Part shown: one piece after another, positions 49,401 through 61,400 of the stretch | Position numbering within the stretch: position 1 is the stretch's first letter | Layout: each line of letters opens with the position of its first letter | Translations under genes and position numbers: made by a program | Assembly (NCBI GenBank): GCA_963965975.1 | Contig: OZ014414.1 | Location: forward strand, 8,861,230-8,925,229 | DNA length: 64,000 bases | Source of the DNA: Xestospongia bergquistia | Lineage: Eukaryota > Porifera > Demospongiae > Haplosclerida > Petrosiidae | Direction: 5' to 3' | The notes under the pieces: generated by a model | Database searches by the model: none | Seen by the model: only the letters and a program-made list of their open reading frames with translations | What the model was told of the DNA's origin: nothing

Positions 49401-51196
49401 AAGGTGAGAGTAACCATCTTCAAGAAATAGTTTCAGTTCCTCCAGAGGTGGAGGGCTTGCTTTAATAGCTTTTCGAATTTTACTAAAGGCTACTGCAAAC
49501 TTTCTTCTAATAGACCCAAATATGGAGTCTAACTTGCGAGGTATTTTAATACTTCTTGTCAATGAAGTTTTATCTACAGATATTAAAAATGAAACTGTTA
49601 AATGTCACAATTAACCTTGACCTAATGTTAACTGGTTCTCAAGCAAAGATGGATTATCTAATATTTATCTAATTAATTAATTTAATTTGTTAATTATTTA
49701 ATGTTTGATATAATGAAAATACATTCTAAATTACATAAATACATTTTATACTTACCACAATCCTTTAAGATAACATTAGCACATGGTACAGTGCTAGTAA
49801 ATTTTAACAATACACTAGCAAAGATCATCAGATGATGGTAGTTGGTATGTACAGCATGACGTACAGCTTTTAGCAGAAGAAAAATTGCTTCATTCTCTGA
49901 ATGAGATTGTGCAATAGTTTTCACATTAAACAAAGTTGTCTGTGAAATAACTCTCTCTTCACAGAGTAATTGAGCTACTCTAATAGGATATTTAAGACAT
50001 TGAGAGAGAGTGCCATAATGACAACGTAAAATGTCACTGGCCAGAGAAGCTTGCTCTATGAAATAGAATTTACTAAATATATATTAACTATTATATGTAT
50101 ACCATTAGAAACAGGTGGTGCTCCCAAATCAAGCTTCTTCTTTTTTGGTATTAAGTCCTCATCAGATATCTCTTTGTCTTTTCTTAGTCGCTTTCTTGTA
50201 TTTGATGTACTTAACTCTGTCATCTTATGAGATTGCTAAGCAACAACATGTACATTGATTTAATGAACAATGTTGGTATCAACCTGATATTCCAAGTCCT
50301 CCATTGTATGATCAGATTCTATACTCTCCATTGAGTCACTAGTAGCTTGATATTGATGACCAGTATGACCTGTCAGTGCTATCTCTTGTATTGCTGTCAT
50401 CTCATCATCTGGATATTTTTGAACTAAGCAAATAAGCAATTATACATTAAGTTAATAGTGAATGAAATTCTTACCATATTCACTGATAATGTTTTCAGAT
50501 AGCATTTTTGTCTCTTCAAACTTGGACAGTATTGTTGCTAACACTTTTAACTTCTTGTGATCTGAAGATATTGTTGTATGTACAGCAGATAACAGAGTTG
50601 TCTTCTTCTCATCTAAACTGCCTTCTAATGTCTCCATCTTATCAAGTGTTTCTTCACTAATGCATCTCTCACTAAATAAGAGCTGAGACACTTTTACAGG
50701 ATTAATCAGACACTGTGACAGTGTATCATTATGACACTGAAGAATAGCAGTTGCTTCATTAGTTGGGAACTGAGAGTCTATTCCTATAATAAGAACAGTA
50801 CACAATCCATAAACAAACTAATAATATAACATTTATAACATGATATACATGTAAAAGGTTCTTGTACTCACTAGTAGGAAGATTACTGGATTTTCTCAAC
50901 ATTTGCTCATAGTCATGGGCAACAGTGATTTCTTCAATGACTTCCTTCCTCAAAGCATCTATCACTTGTCTTCTAGTAGCATCAGGTTTGGTATCTAACC
51001 ACAACTCAAACATTTTTGTTGTTTTGTATATGGAGTCATCTGATAGCTTGTTAATATCTTCTAACTTCTTAGCGTTCAGTTTCAACTGAATTCCCAACTG
51101 ATACCATTTACTACCAATACGAATATGTTCACATAATTCATCAAGTGTTGGTTTCTCTACGAGAATCTCCTCAAAAGATAGGTTTCCTGTAGCCAT
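46443..51196 (-). CDS. Array copy 6: Death-CARD-NLS linker-CARD-X-coiled coil-LRR protein
   Basis: Exons: 51196-50872, 50783-50475, 50423-50284, 50235-50103, 50055-49756, 49657-49616, 49573-48894, 48835-48718, 48632-48570, 48478-48341, 48290-48195, 47239-46443. The sum is 3141 nt, about 1046 residues. The linker after the first CARD-like domain repeats the two basic clusters of copy 3 (RKRLRK, PKKKKLDLG). Both short acidic-linker exons present in copies 1, 3 and 5 are deleted (gap region 47240-48194), yet the phase-1 splice from 48195 to 47239 keeps the frame. The donor after 48341 is AAT/GTAACT, weaker than the paralogues' AAAG/GTAACT. The gene is divergent from the A20-like gene. The 42-nt linker exon 49657-49616 is the least certain. 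Confidence 0.72.
47527..47845. mobile_element. Truncated MITE-like element in copy 6
   Basis: Only the left end and the internal AAGAGAAAGGGGCTGAGTTA part remain; the right inverted end is deleted. The lesion is near the deletions that removed two linker exons from copy 6. Confidence 0.5.
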
Positions 51197-51199
51197 TGC

Positions 51200-52434
51200 T
51201 TCTTTGCTGACACGCCTACGCAGCGTTAATAAATAAGGCCACACCCAAAGTCTTAATTGATGGGCGTGGTATGACCTGGAAAATCCCTTACCTTCCCCTT
51301 CACTTGCAGCATCAACAATTTGTTATTACGCCATATTTTATAGACTTCAGAGACAATACTGACTGTCCTGAGGATTGTAAAAAGAGATCATCTTTAATAA
51401 GAGGTAAGATATTGTGCTTGTGTAGTAATTATCATTGATTGTGTTTTTAAAATTACTTATATCAAGTTTTGTTTAGAGCTATTATGTAAATGTTATATAT
51501 AAGATACAGCTGTATCCATGACAATACATGTACATGTATAATATTACAATATGTACATTTATTATTAATTCACTATATTTATTTATTTCAATGTCATGTG
51601 ATATTAATACTAAGATATTATAAGTGACTAAATCCTTTGAACCTTGGACCTAAAAATATATTAAGTTTATATTAAATAATACATTTATAGAACTTAATTC
51701 CTCTATCACTAGATAATGTAATATTTGTTGTATATATTCTTATAGTAATGTAACCAGTTTAATACTTTCAAAGTATATAGTGATTTTAAGAGTTAATATG
51801 TAGTGTTTTCTCCCCTTACTAACTACACAATACTTGTGTTTACATATACTAACTAAGGGGAGTGGTCTTGTATGGTCTCTCCCTATCAACTATTAATATG
51901 ACACTATCATAGTAATTGACTATATATATTACATGTAGTTATATTAGAGATATTAAAATGGAGTATGTGACTATATGTACATTGTTTTACTGAATTTGTA
52001 TCTTTTTCAATATCAATTAATTCCCAAATCATTTAGAAATTTTGGGACCTACTCAACAAAACTTTAGAACCTTTACCACATGTACATGTACATGTATATA
52101 TTTCCCTAATATTGATGTCAGTTGTCATGTGATAAACAGCTCATCACATGATCAAATAAATTTGTCACAGCTGCAATAAACTCATCCTATATTATTATTA
52201 TATGAAGTAATGTCATAATAATTTATATAAATTTGTATATTAATAGAACAAAAGAGTTAAGTATATTCTTATGTAATAAATATTAATAACTAGACATACT
52301 ACAATAGTACATCTAATTACATGTATATGTAATAATTAAAACATGTACTTCATTAATACATTGTTTTAATAACATAATTTAATTTTCATTATTAATTTTT
52401 TACAGTTACTTTATAATTATTACTTCATTGGACA
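51200..52434. promoter_or_regulatory. Divergent intergenic region between array copy 6 and the A20-like gene
   Basis: It holds no ORF of note. A likely untranslated first exon of the A20-like gene ends near 51404 at AAGAG/GTAAGATA, with a matching acceptor TTTTTTACAG at about 52404, 30 bp before the ATG. A homologue of 51209-51440 occurs at 35310-35460. Confidence 0.4.
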
Positions 52435-55059
52435 ATGGCTCATGTCTACTTACCACGTAGTATATCTAATGCTGACTTAGATCAAACCAATCGATGCAGA
52501 GACTTTATTAAGAAAGCATGGGTTAAGGATGTCCCTAATGGTTGTACTAATTACTTTAATGCCACACCAGCTTTTACACTTACAATCCCAGCATTAACGG
52601 AATATCCTAAAGAATTCCAAGAGTTTGTCTTCAAACGTATCATAAACTATTTGATCAAAGAAGACCTTGAAGCATCTAAGTCACTTAACTGGTGTCCGGG
52701 AGCGTCCGAGTTTGTTCCTCTTTATACAACAGGTGATGGGAACTGTCTCCTTCATGCTGCTTCACTGGGTATGTGGGGCTTCCAAGATCGAGATTATACA
52801 CTGCGTACAGCTGTTTATGATGCTGTGGTGCATGCTAAGGAAAACTCATTGTATAAACGTTGGAAAGAATGGCGTCAAGTGGAAATGAGACAGCTGGGGG
52901 CAGAGTTAGAACCTCATCAGTGGGAAGGTGAGTGGCGAGTGGTTATTGATTCTGTTTCCCTCGAGAGATCAGGAAATGGGTCTTTTGGGTATTTGGATCA
53001 GTTTCATGTGTTTGTTTTGTCTAACGTCCTTCGTCGTCCAATTATTTTGTACTCAGAACCAAAGTTGTTATCAACAGCTGGAGGTGGTACCCTTCAAAAA
53101 GTTGAATTTGATGGACTGTATCTGCCGTTGTTATGGCAACCAGAACACTGTGTCAAGAATCCATTGCCTATTGTTTTCTCGAATGGTCACTTTTCTGCTC
53201 TGTCTGTCATAGATAATGGCCGTCAATATAAAGACGGTTCTCTATTGTTACCTATTGTAGATTTTTATGGGAACGATCTACCTGTAAGGTTTTCTGTGTA
53301 TGGAGAAAGCCACACCCAAGTCAAATGTAACTATCTTGATATTTCTGAAATACCACCTCCTCATAATTCTTATTATCATCGTCGGAATGTACGTTGTGCC
53401 AAATTGTCCCTTACTGAACAACCCAAATATTTCAAACCCTTGCTATCACGTTTTATTGATAAATGTCTTGATGCTTATCAGTACCATCAGACACATTCCA
53501 GTGGTGGCTCTAGTTCGACAAGTAGAGATTCTCGTTCATGTCGTAATGCTTGTGGTCTCTCTGGTAGCCCTCAATATGATGGATACTGTTATCAATGTTA
53601 TAAAGCTCGTAAACCCCATACATCACCAGAACAAGTTAAGGAAAATTATCAGAACCAGTATAAAGGGGGCATGTCTTCTTCCTCTCCAGTTTTGTGTAGT
53701 AACCAATGTAACCGACTTGGGTTCCCTGAGTATCTTGGAATGTGTAAAGAGTGTTATCAAAAAAAGCAAAGTTCTCGTTCATCTGGACAGCTTCATGAGA
53801 GACCACCCAGTTCACAGCGATCATATACAACCCCACATCCTTCAAAATTGGAAACCCGACCTTGTCGTACGGCAGGTTGCGATTTTTATGGCAATGCTGA
53901 GACTAAGTATTACTGCTCGAAATGCTTTGAAGAAAGACTTCCCAATATTTTTGAGTCTCCAGATGGCCGCCTTAGCCCATCTCACAGTCCTGCTGATCAA
54001 GGACCTAGTCATCGGGACATGTCAGCAGGATACAGAGACTCGAGATCTAGTAATGACCCTCCGAAATGTTATCATTGTCATGATTTTTTTTCTGACCCAG
54101 ATTTGATGGGTCTGTGTAGTACCTGTTTTATGAACAAAACAAAATATGAAGCTAGTTCCGGAAACATGGCTAACCCTCTTGATAACCCTCCTCCCCAGGA
54201 CAGGCATCATTCTCCCGTTGAACGTTACTCTCCTATTGAACGACAACCGTCACCAGTCACACATCTATCACGTGACCCTAATCATGATCATCGTGATGAA
54301 ATTCATCCTGTGTATTCAAACCTACCCTATGTTGATAGAATTGCAGCTGGAACTGAGTCTCCAAGACGATATTCTACTCCAGTTGTTTCCTCAAGTGATC
54401 GAGATCCATCACACGGACCAGCTGTTGTAAGACCTGCCACAACTGACTGCATTATATGTAATGGTCATGTGACCATTACATCATCAAATTGGATATGTCG
54501 AAAACATGCTGAAGAAGTCCGGGCCATGCTCGTGTCAAGGGAATTGGGACAATACTCAGAGGAGGGAACTCAGATGGGTACACCATATGGAGGGCATGTA
54601 CCATTGAAGCACGATGCGCCACCTGTGCGACGATCTACATCATTGAACTGTGGTCCATCCTTGAGGTCAGAACTTGACCCCTATGGTGATGAAATTCCTC
54701 AGTCTAGAGATCATCGTGAAGTTAGACAGAAAGCAAAAGTACTTTGTGTTACTGTGGGATGTAGTTTCATGGGAAAACCTGAGTTTCATGGTCTCTGTCA
54801 AGATTGTTATCTAACGTATTATGGTCCAGGTGTTAGAAGACAACACCCACCACAAGATGAGCAACCACAAGGATATTCTTCACCATCACCTCCATTGAGG
54901 AGACCAATGGATGTTGAGCCACCACGCCCACTTCCAAGGACTCGACGTCAGCCAATTCGTGAAGAACCACACCCTTATGATGAATATACCGACCAACATA
55001 ATTTATCACCTTATAATGTACATGTCAGTAATGGACAAAGGATGCAAAATTACATTTAA
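52435..55059 (+). CDS. TNFAIP3: A20-like OTU deubiquitinase with A20-type zinc fingers
   Basis: 874-residue ORF in one exon. The OTU domain spans about residues 55-265: the Cys box GDGNCLLHA with C104 (human A20 uses C103), FVLSNVLRRPIILYSE at about 193-208, and the His box NGHFSAL with H252. Clear A20 fingers follow: C369/C373/C385/C388, C421/C425/C437/C440, C477/C482/C494/C497, C545/C548/C561/C564 and C771/C776/C788/C791. A degenerate one (C672/C675/C688/H691) lies between the fourth and last. The linkers are Ser/Pro/His/Arg-rich. Family knowledge: A20 edits ubiquitin chains to damp NF-kB and death signalling downstream of Death/CARD receptors. It has one finger fewer than human A20 if the degenerate one is not counted. 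Cezanne (OTUD7) is the main alternative, but several fingers favour A20. Confidence 0.9.
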   Translation: MAHVYLPRSISNADLDQTNRCRDFIKKAWVKDVPNGCTNYFNATPAFTLTIPALTEYPKEFQEFVFKRIINYLIKEDLEASKSLNWCPGASEFVPLYTTGDGNCLLHAASLGMWGFQDRDYTLRTAVYDAVVHAKENSLYKRWKEWRQVEMRQLGAELEPHQWEGEWRVVIDSVSLERSGNGSFGYLDQFHVFVLSNVLRRPIILYSEPKLLSTAGGGTLQKVEFDGLYLPLLWQPEHCVKNPLPIVFSNGHFSALSVIDNGRQYKDGSLLLPIVDFYGNDLPVRFSVYGESHTQVKCNYLDISEIPPPHNSYYHRRNVRCAKLSLTEQPKYFKPLLSRFIDKCLDAYQYHQTHSSGGSSSTSRDSRSCRNACGLSGSPQYDGYCYQCYKARKPHTSPEQVKENYQNQYKGGMSSSSPVLCSNQCNRLGFPEYLGMCKECYQKKQSSRSSGQLHERPPSSQRSYTTPHPSKLETRPCRTAGCDFYGNAETKYYCSKCFEERLPNIFESPDGRLSPSHSPADQGPSHRDMSAGYRDSRSSNDPPKCYHCHDFFSDPDLMGLCSTCFMNKTKYEASSGNMANPLDNPPPQDRHHSPVERYSPIERQPSPVTHLSRDPNHDHRDEIHPVYSNLPYVDRIAAGTESPRRYSTPVVSSSDRDPSHGPAVVRPATTDCIICNGHVTITSSNWICRKHAEEVRAMLVSRELGQYSEEGTQMGTPYGGHVPLKHDAPPVRRSTSLNCGPSLRSELDPYGDEIPQSRDHREVRQKAKVLCVTVGCSFMGKPEFHGLCQDCYLTYYGPGVRRQHPPQDEQPQGYSSPSPPLRRPMDVEPPRPLPRTRRQPIREEPHPYDEYTDQHNLSPYNVHVSNGQRMQNYI

Positions 55060-57144
55060 TTGGAGGGTTTGTCTCTTTATTGCAGCTGTACTTAATAGTA
55101 TGCATTAGTCTTTTTGTTGTTCATTGTATAGATGATGTCATATGTGTCATATATTGTAATACAGATGATGTCATTATTATGTCATACAATGTACATGTGT
55201 TTTTTTTCCTTTTGGAACTCTAAAATAATACTATGTGTACTGACTGATATTAAATTTTGAAAAAGTTTCAAATTAATTTAAGTATCATTTAATTACTATC
55301 AATTTTGATAGATTATTAATAAGATACAATCAATACAATATAAACAATGAGTGACCTTTTATATCAATATTGTTATAGTAGTTATTCCATTGTTATGGAA
55401 TTAATGGGTTGCCTGAAAAAAACAGCTGTATCTTATTCTCTTATGTGTGTACTTGGTTAACGGAGTCCTATTAAAATACTTATAAATAATATTTTAATCC
55501 AGTCATCTATTCACCAGCTGTATACATCCACTATATATCCATTGCGTATCAAGTTGTTGTGAAGAAAAGACTATGAAAATTGTATTCTACTTACTGCTAT
55601 AGATTACATACTGTAGAGTTAGTTTTAATAGAATTCAGAACATCTTAATGGAATTTAATGATATTATTATTATTTGATAATGAGTTGGCAAATATTGACC
55701 CACAAGTACTTTCCAACTAACTATGTAGTAGGTCAGGTTGTTTGATTCAGCACAACATGTCATCTTTATTAACTTTTTTCTTGACATCAAACCATAAAGG
55801 AACACTGTATAGTGGATATATAGTGGAGAACAATATATTTCAGTTATCTGTGTGTATTATATATAAATTATATTTAACTAAAGATTTCTAAAAGTTCATT
55901 TAATAACAATAGTAAAACAATTTATAATTAATATGACACTCGTGCATTTAAATTAAATAAACATTCACAGTACAAATAGGTTTTAGTTACTGCCACTGGT
56001 AATTATTAGTTCAGATGTTATTAAGCTTTAGGAATATTGGTAGATTGATTATAAATCATGACAGCAATTACAATATTGATGATAAATGTTGTCAATATTT
56101 AATGGACTTATGAAGATGGATAGCTCCTGTAATTATATCTAGAGCGAATTTGTAAAATCCTGCTTTAATTCCCCCAAAATCATATATAATCAAAATCATA
56201 ATTAATCTCACATATGTTTGAAACAATAAAAGAACTTGGTGATTATTTATAACACATTTTTAAAATGGAGGGATAATTGAATGTGAGTATGAAAGCATGA
56301 ATGACATTGATATACCATGTGCTATATGTGAGAAATTATATGCAGCATCAAACCAGGAAATATATATACTTGATGACTTTCCAAGTTTGTATAATACTAT
56401 GGATGAGTGTGAAATATATCCAGTATATAAAGATGTAGTAAATTAACATTAACAGTTTATGTAATAATTCATTGGAACACTATAAAATATGATTACAGTA
56501 CAAACAATAGAGTACAAAGTTCAAAGTGCATTAATTCTAGCAAGATCTGAGTGATGTCACTTTGAATTCATCATTAAATGTATTGATGAATTAACATTAA
56601 CAATAAAACAAAAATACAAATAGTTAATAAGGTGTGGTTTTTAAGTAACTTTAAAGTTATTATAATAGTTATTAAAATTATATAAATAATTTGAATTATA
56701 TACTAATACAGCTGTGTCTAGCTAATGCTAGCTTATAATATGATTCCCACAAGTAGTTGAAGGTAAACATCCACACATAACTCCAGCTGTATTTTTATCA
56801 TATATTTAATATTATATTTTTTACACTTAACACTTTTAATTCCTTCAATTTGTAAGGAACAAAATTTTACAGGATAGTCAACAAAAAATTATTAGGACAA
56901 CTGATACTGTGTAATATTATTTTTGTCAAAAGCAGAAATAAAAAAAATCGGTTGATATGATAACATAATCAGATTGTGAAGAGCATAACAATTAATTAAC
57001 AAAAATTAACAATACATTGTGATTGTAAATATATTACATTAAAATGCAAAAATTATATATGTATCGCTTAAAATTGTAGTCATGCAAAGTAATGTACATG
57101 CAATTCAATTGTGGTTGCCATGGTGATATACATATGTCATGTGA
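55060..57144. other. 3' UTR and intergenic DNA
   Basis: AT-rich between convergent genes. The only coding-like trace is a 49-codon plus-strand ORF at 56297-56446 (IPCAICEKLYAAS, then DDFPSLYNTMDECEIYPVYK) with a CxxC pair, possibly a gene or transposon fragment. I do not recognise it. Confidence 0.4.
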
Positions 57145-58356
57145 TCATGATTTAAAGGTAGAAAAACTGTCAAATGTTGCCATAAGTTCTGAAGACATGT
57201 CAGTTAGTCCTAAATCGCCAAACAAAGTAAAACTTGTTTGACTAGCGTGTGATGAAGCCCGAGATTTTCGTGACTGGTCGTTTGTATTTGGTATTTGAAT
57301 ACGTTTGACAACTTGATCTCCATTACTAGTCACATGACTTTCATTTGAATCATGGTTGCCAGTTCCTTGACTCTCACTTGAGTTGCTTTCTTCATCACTA
57401 CGGATACCAGAGTCTGTTGATTTGAAAGGTGTGGTCACAATTTGAGGTGAGACAGAATCTAAAGTATTTTCAGGTATTATGTTACTAAGTGGATGAGTGC
57501 TAGTAGTAGGATGATCCTCACAGGGAAAGCCGTAAGTTCTTGTTTCGATCCCGGCATTAGGAGGGTGATTTGGCGGTAAAGATAGAGGCAAAGGTGTGGA
57601 AAATGTTGTACTTATGCTATCAATACCAGTCGAATAGAAACTGGATCTATCCGTACCAGAAGCAGTTGCTGGGATTAGAATACTGCTGCGATCACTCACA
57701 GATTCTTCCAAAATAGATGTCTTACTAGCTAAATCAGGACTAACAGATAGTATATTAGTAGCCTGCGGTAAAGATGGACTGAGTGGTTGAAGTGTAGCCA
57801 GACTTTCAGCTGTCATTATTTCACTACTTGACTGTGTTCCCATCAAGTTGGGTGCAGTGTTTATAGAGCATTTTGATTTGAGTGTCGATGGAAATGAACC
57901 CTCTCCATCTTCATCAGAATCACTTTCAGAGCTGTCTTCAACATTGTCAAGAACACTAAATGATAGACTAACTTTATCAGCTTGTCTACCAAGACTTGAG
58001 GTACTTAAACGACCACTAGATCGCTTACTTCCTCTTTGTGCACTAAATCTTTTTATATTAGCTTCATATGATGTGTTACTATGTCTTGTGTGAACATGAG
58101 GGATTGAATCACTTATACCGTTGAAAGGGTATTGTTCGATTGTGACTGGGATTGGTTGGTGTGTGGAACTCAAGTCCTTACCGAATGTTGTACATGATAT
58201 GTCAGGAGATAAAGGACCATTGTGATTGGGAAGTGGTTGTGTACGATGTGAGGGTGAGAACTGGCTGTTTAGGTCTCTTAGGATTGTATATATTTTGTTA
58301 AATTTGGGTCTTTCTTCCGCTCTTTGATACCAACATGTTTGCAGTAGTGAGAACCT

Positions 58357-58410
<54 letters not shown>

Positions 58411-61400
58411 GAACATTATATACATATAGAGTTGTACATGTAATCAATCATGTAGTTTTTATCAACTTACAAACTTTCAGGACAGTCATCAGAAGGACAA
58501 GACAATCTTCCATCCATCATGAGATGTGACAAAATGCTTTTATTAGGTATGTCATCATAAGGCATTTTAGCCACTGAGAAGATTTCCCATATCATGACAC
58601 CAAATGACCACTATTGAAAAAGGAATAAAAATGTAGTACATTCTACTTTATATGTTCTATGTTATATAGGATCCATGCACAATTTTGAATTGAAATTCAT
58701 AATTTTGAATCAAAATTCATAATTTTCAAAATATAGCACTTAGATATTAAGGCTTCTCAATAGTAGACACTTTCAGACTATATATCCTTAGTACAGTCAT
58801 GTCTTGTATACAGAGGGTTAAATAATACATATTACATGTTACTATGGTGACTATAACATCTGCTTATAATATTTTCTTAATTGAAAGGTTGCCATTAAAC
58901 TTACCACATTGCTTTGAGTCGTGATCAAACCTTCTTGTAACGTTTCAATAGCTGACCATTTGACTGGTCTCATTGCTCCTTTGATTATTGTATAACAATT
59001 TGGATAAAACTCTTGTGACAAAGCACCGTCTGATATTTTGATTTTAAAACCTGTATCTAGCCAGCAGTTCCTTAGCGCTAGATCATTATGAATGATATTT
59101 TTGTCTGATAAGAATTTCATAGCTGATGCCAGTTGATATGAAAAGTTGACTTTTAATTCTTTTGAGAAAGGCTAGTGAAAAAAATAAGATGAATTCACAT
59201 AAATGTATAGATGGATGGAAAACTTGATGAAGAATCATTAGATGGACAGGTGAATTAGTAGCTAGACAAATGGATGATGGATGGATGTTAAAGGATATGT
59301 ATGTATGGATTGAGAAGGTAAGTATCCTCACATTTAATGGACTCTCTTCAGGCATTGTCGAGCAAAGTTCAAGAAAGACATGTATGTTGCCATATTCTGA
59401 GAATGGATAGAGAGCTACAGGAACACAATTGTCTTCTATACTTATTCCACATAATGGTAAAATATTAGGATGTTCCAATCCTTGCATAAGACCAGCCTGT
59501 TCAATAAATCGAGTAATATCCTCTCGACGTCCTCTATCTCCTAAACCTGGAAAGGAAACAGCTGGTTTTACTAATATCCTACCAATATACCCACTATTAA
59601 TACACCAATATACCATTATCAATACACCAATATACCCATTATTAATACACCAATATACCCCCTATTAATACACCAATATACCCCCTATTAATACACCAAT
59701 ATATCCCCTATTAATACACCAATATACCCATTATCAATACACCAATATACCCACTATTAATACACCAATATACCTATTATCAACACGCTAATGCACTCAC
59801 CCGTTAATATCTTCATTACTACACCAATATTGGTTTCGTTTGATGGATTAATTTTATCCATCATCAACATACCTCGACTCAAACAACCATGATTACCTGG
59901 AGTAAAGGCAACTAACTTAACAAATAACTCTTGTACTATTACCAAACCTTTTAAGACATTAGCTGTGATAGCAATTTTACGTCTGTCAATATTAAGTGTT
60001 CTAACCATTGTCTGTATATGTTGTGGTAATGACGCTATATCACCCCATGGTAGACCTATTGGATTAATAAAATGGAGGATGGATGGATTAATGGATGGAT
60101 GGACATATCTATGTATGTATAGGATGGATGGTTAGGTTAAGTGCTGTATTAGTAAATAAATGAATGGACAAACAGTAGACAGACAGACAGACAGACAGAC
60201 ATGATAACATACACATCCATATTGATATAGGAGTTTCTAGTTTCTTATATTTATTGGACATTTCAATCTCCTCGAGAGCATACTCATCGTAACTCACTTC
60301 ATTAGGATTATCAGCAAATGGTCGCCTATAACAATGATAGTTATTATAATCATATATATCCCTTCATCGTGCACAGCAAAATAACTCATAAAGAGGTTAG
60401 CTATATGTATAACTTGTTTCCTGTAATTTATTTCCTAGACACTAAACTTTAATTATAGTAAGATGCTTTCTAAAAACAATAGTTGTGGTACATTGCTACA
60501 TAGTACATTATGTGTAAATAAATTCCATAGTGGGGTCACTCTATAAAGTCAGGGACAAACACCCTTTATATTGAGAACATCTCTATACTTCCAAAGCATA
60601 TATTATAGTGTATACTAGTAAGCTCTTACAATAGTTAGTAGCCATGTTTCCTATAATATTACACACAAGCACACACATTCTAGTTTAATCATTATTGTAA
60701 TAGTAATATCATTCATTTCTTGTATTGTGCTGTCATACAATGGTGCTAAGTACTGAGACTCCTGTTATATAATTCTTGTGCTACTAGCTACCTTCTTATC
60801 AACTCTCCTAGTGGTCCAAATTTGTTATTTTATTAATGTTGTGATTGTACTAATATTTGAATATCTCTAATAAGAATGTGATGACTAATAAACACACAAC
60901 TGACCCTTACAGTTAACTTGACTTACTCTTTCTTTCTAGCACACTTGATGAAGCAGAGGAAACAAACAATAGTAAAAATGGAGAGAATTAAGAACAGTAT
61001 AACTGGCGTGAATACTATTGTGAACAGCATCAAAGGTACGGCTAGAGAGACAGAGAGAGAGAGAGAGAGACAGAGAGAGAGAGAGACAGAGACAGAGAGA
61101 GACAGAGAGAGAGAGACAGAGACAGAGAGAGAGACAGAGTGTTAACCTCATAACTCAATAGTCAAGTGTCCATTATAACAGCTGATATTTATATAATTTT
61201 TAAAAAGCCAATATGATAAACTACTACTTAACAATCCAGTTGTTTATAAAATAGGCATTGTTCCGCTAATTCAATAGTCACCAGGTGTGTCCTATATCAT
61301 GTATATTCACACATATATAATACAATACAAACCTTTTAGAGTGTACTAATTCAATTTGTTATAAGCATAAATAGTTTCTACATCATTATAATTTTTGATA

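Noticed and set aside
53300-54430. Long ORFs in other frames of the A20-like gene
   Set aside because: They overlap the 874-codon frame, which has all the catalytic and zinc-ligand residues; these frames show no domain.
60918-61151. ORFs made of RERETERDRE or LCLSLSL repeats
   Set aside because: They are products of a GA/GACA microsatellite; the true content on the minus strand is the polypyrimidine tract and the transmembrane exon.
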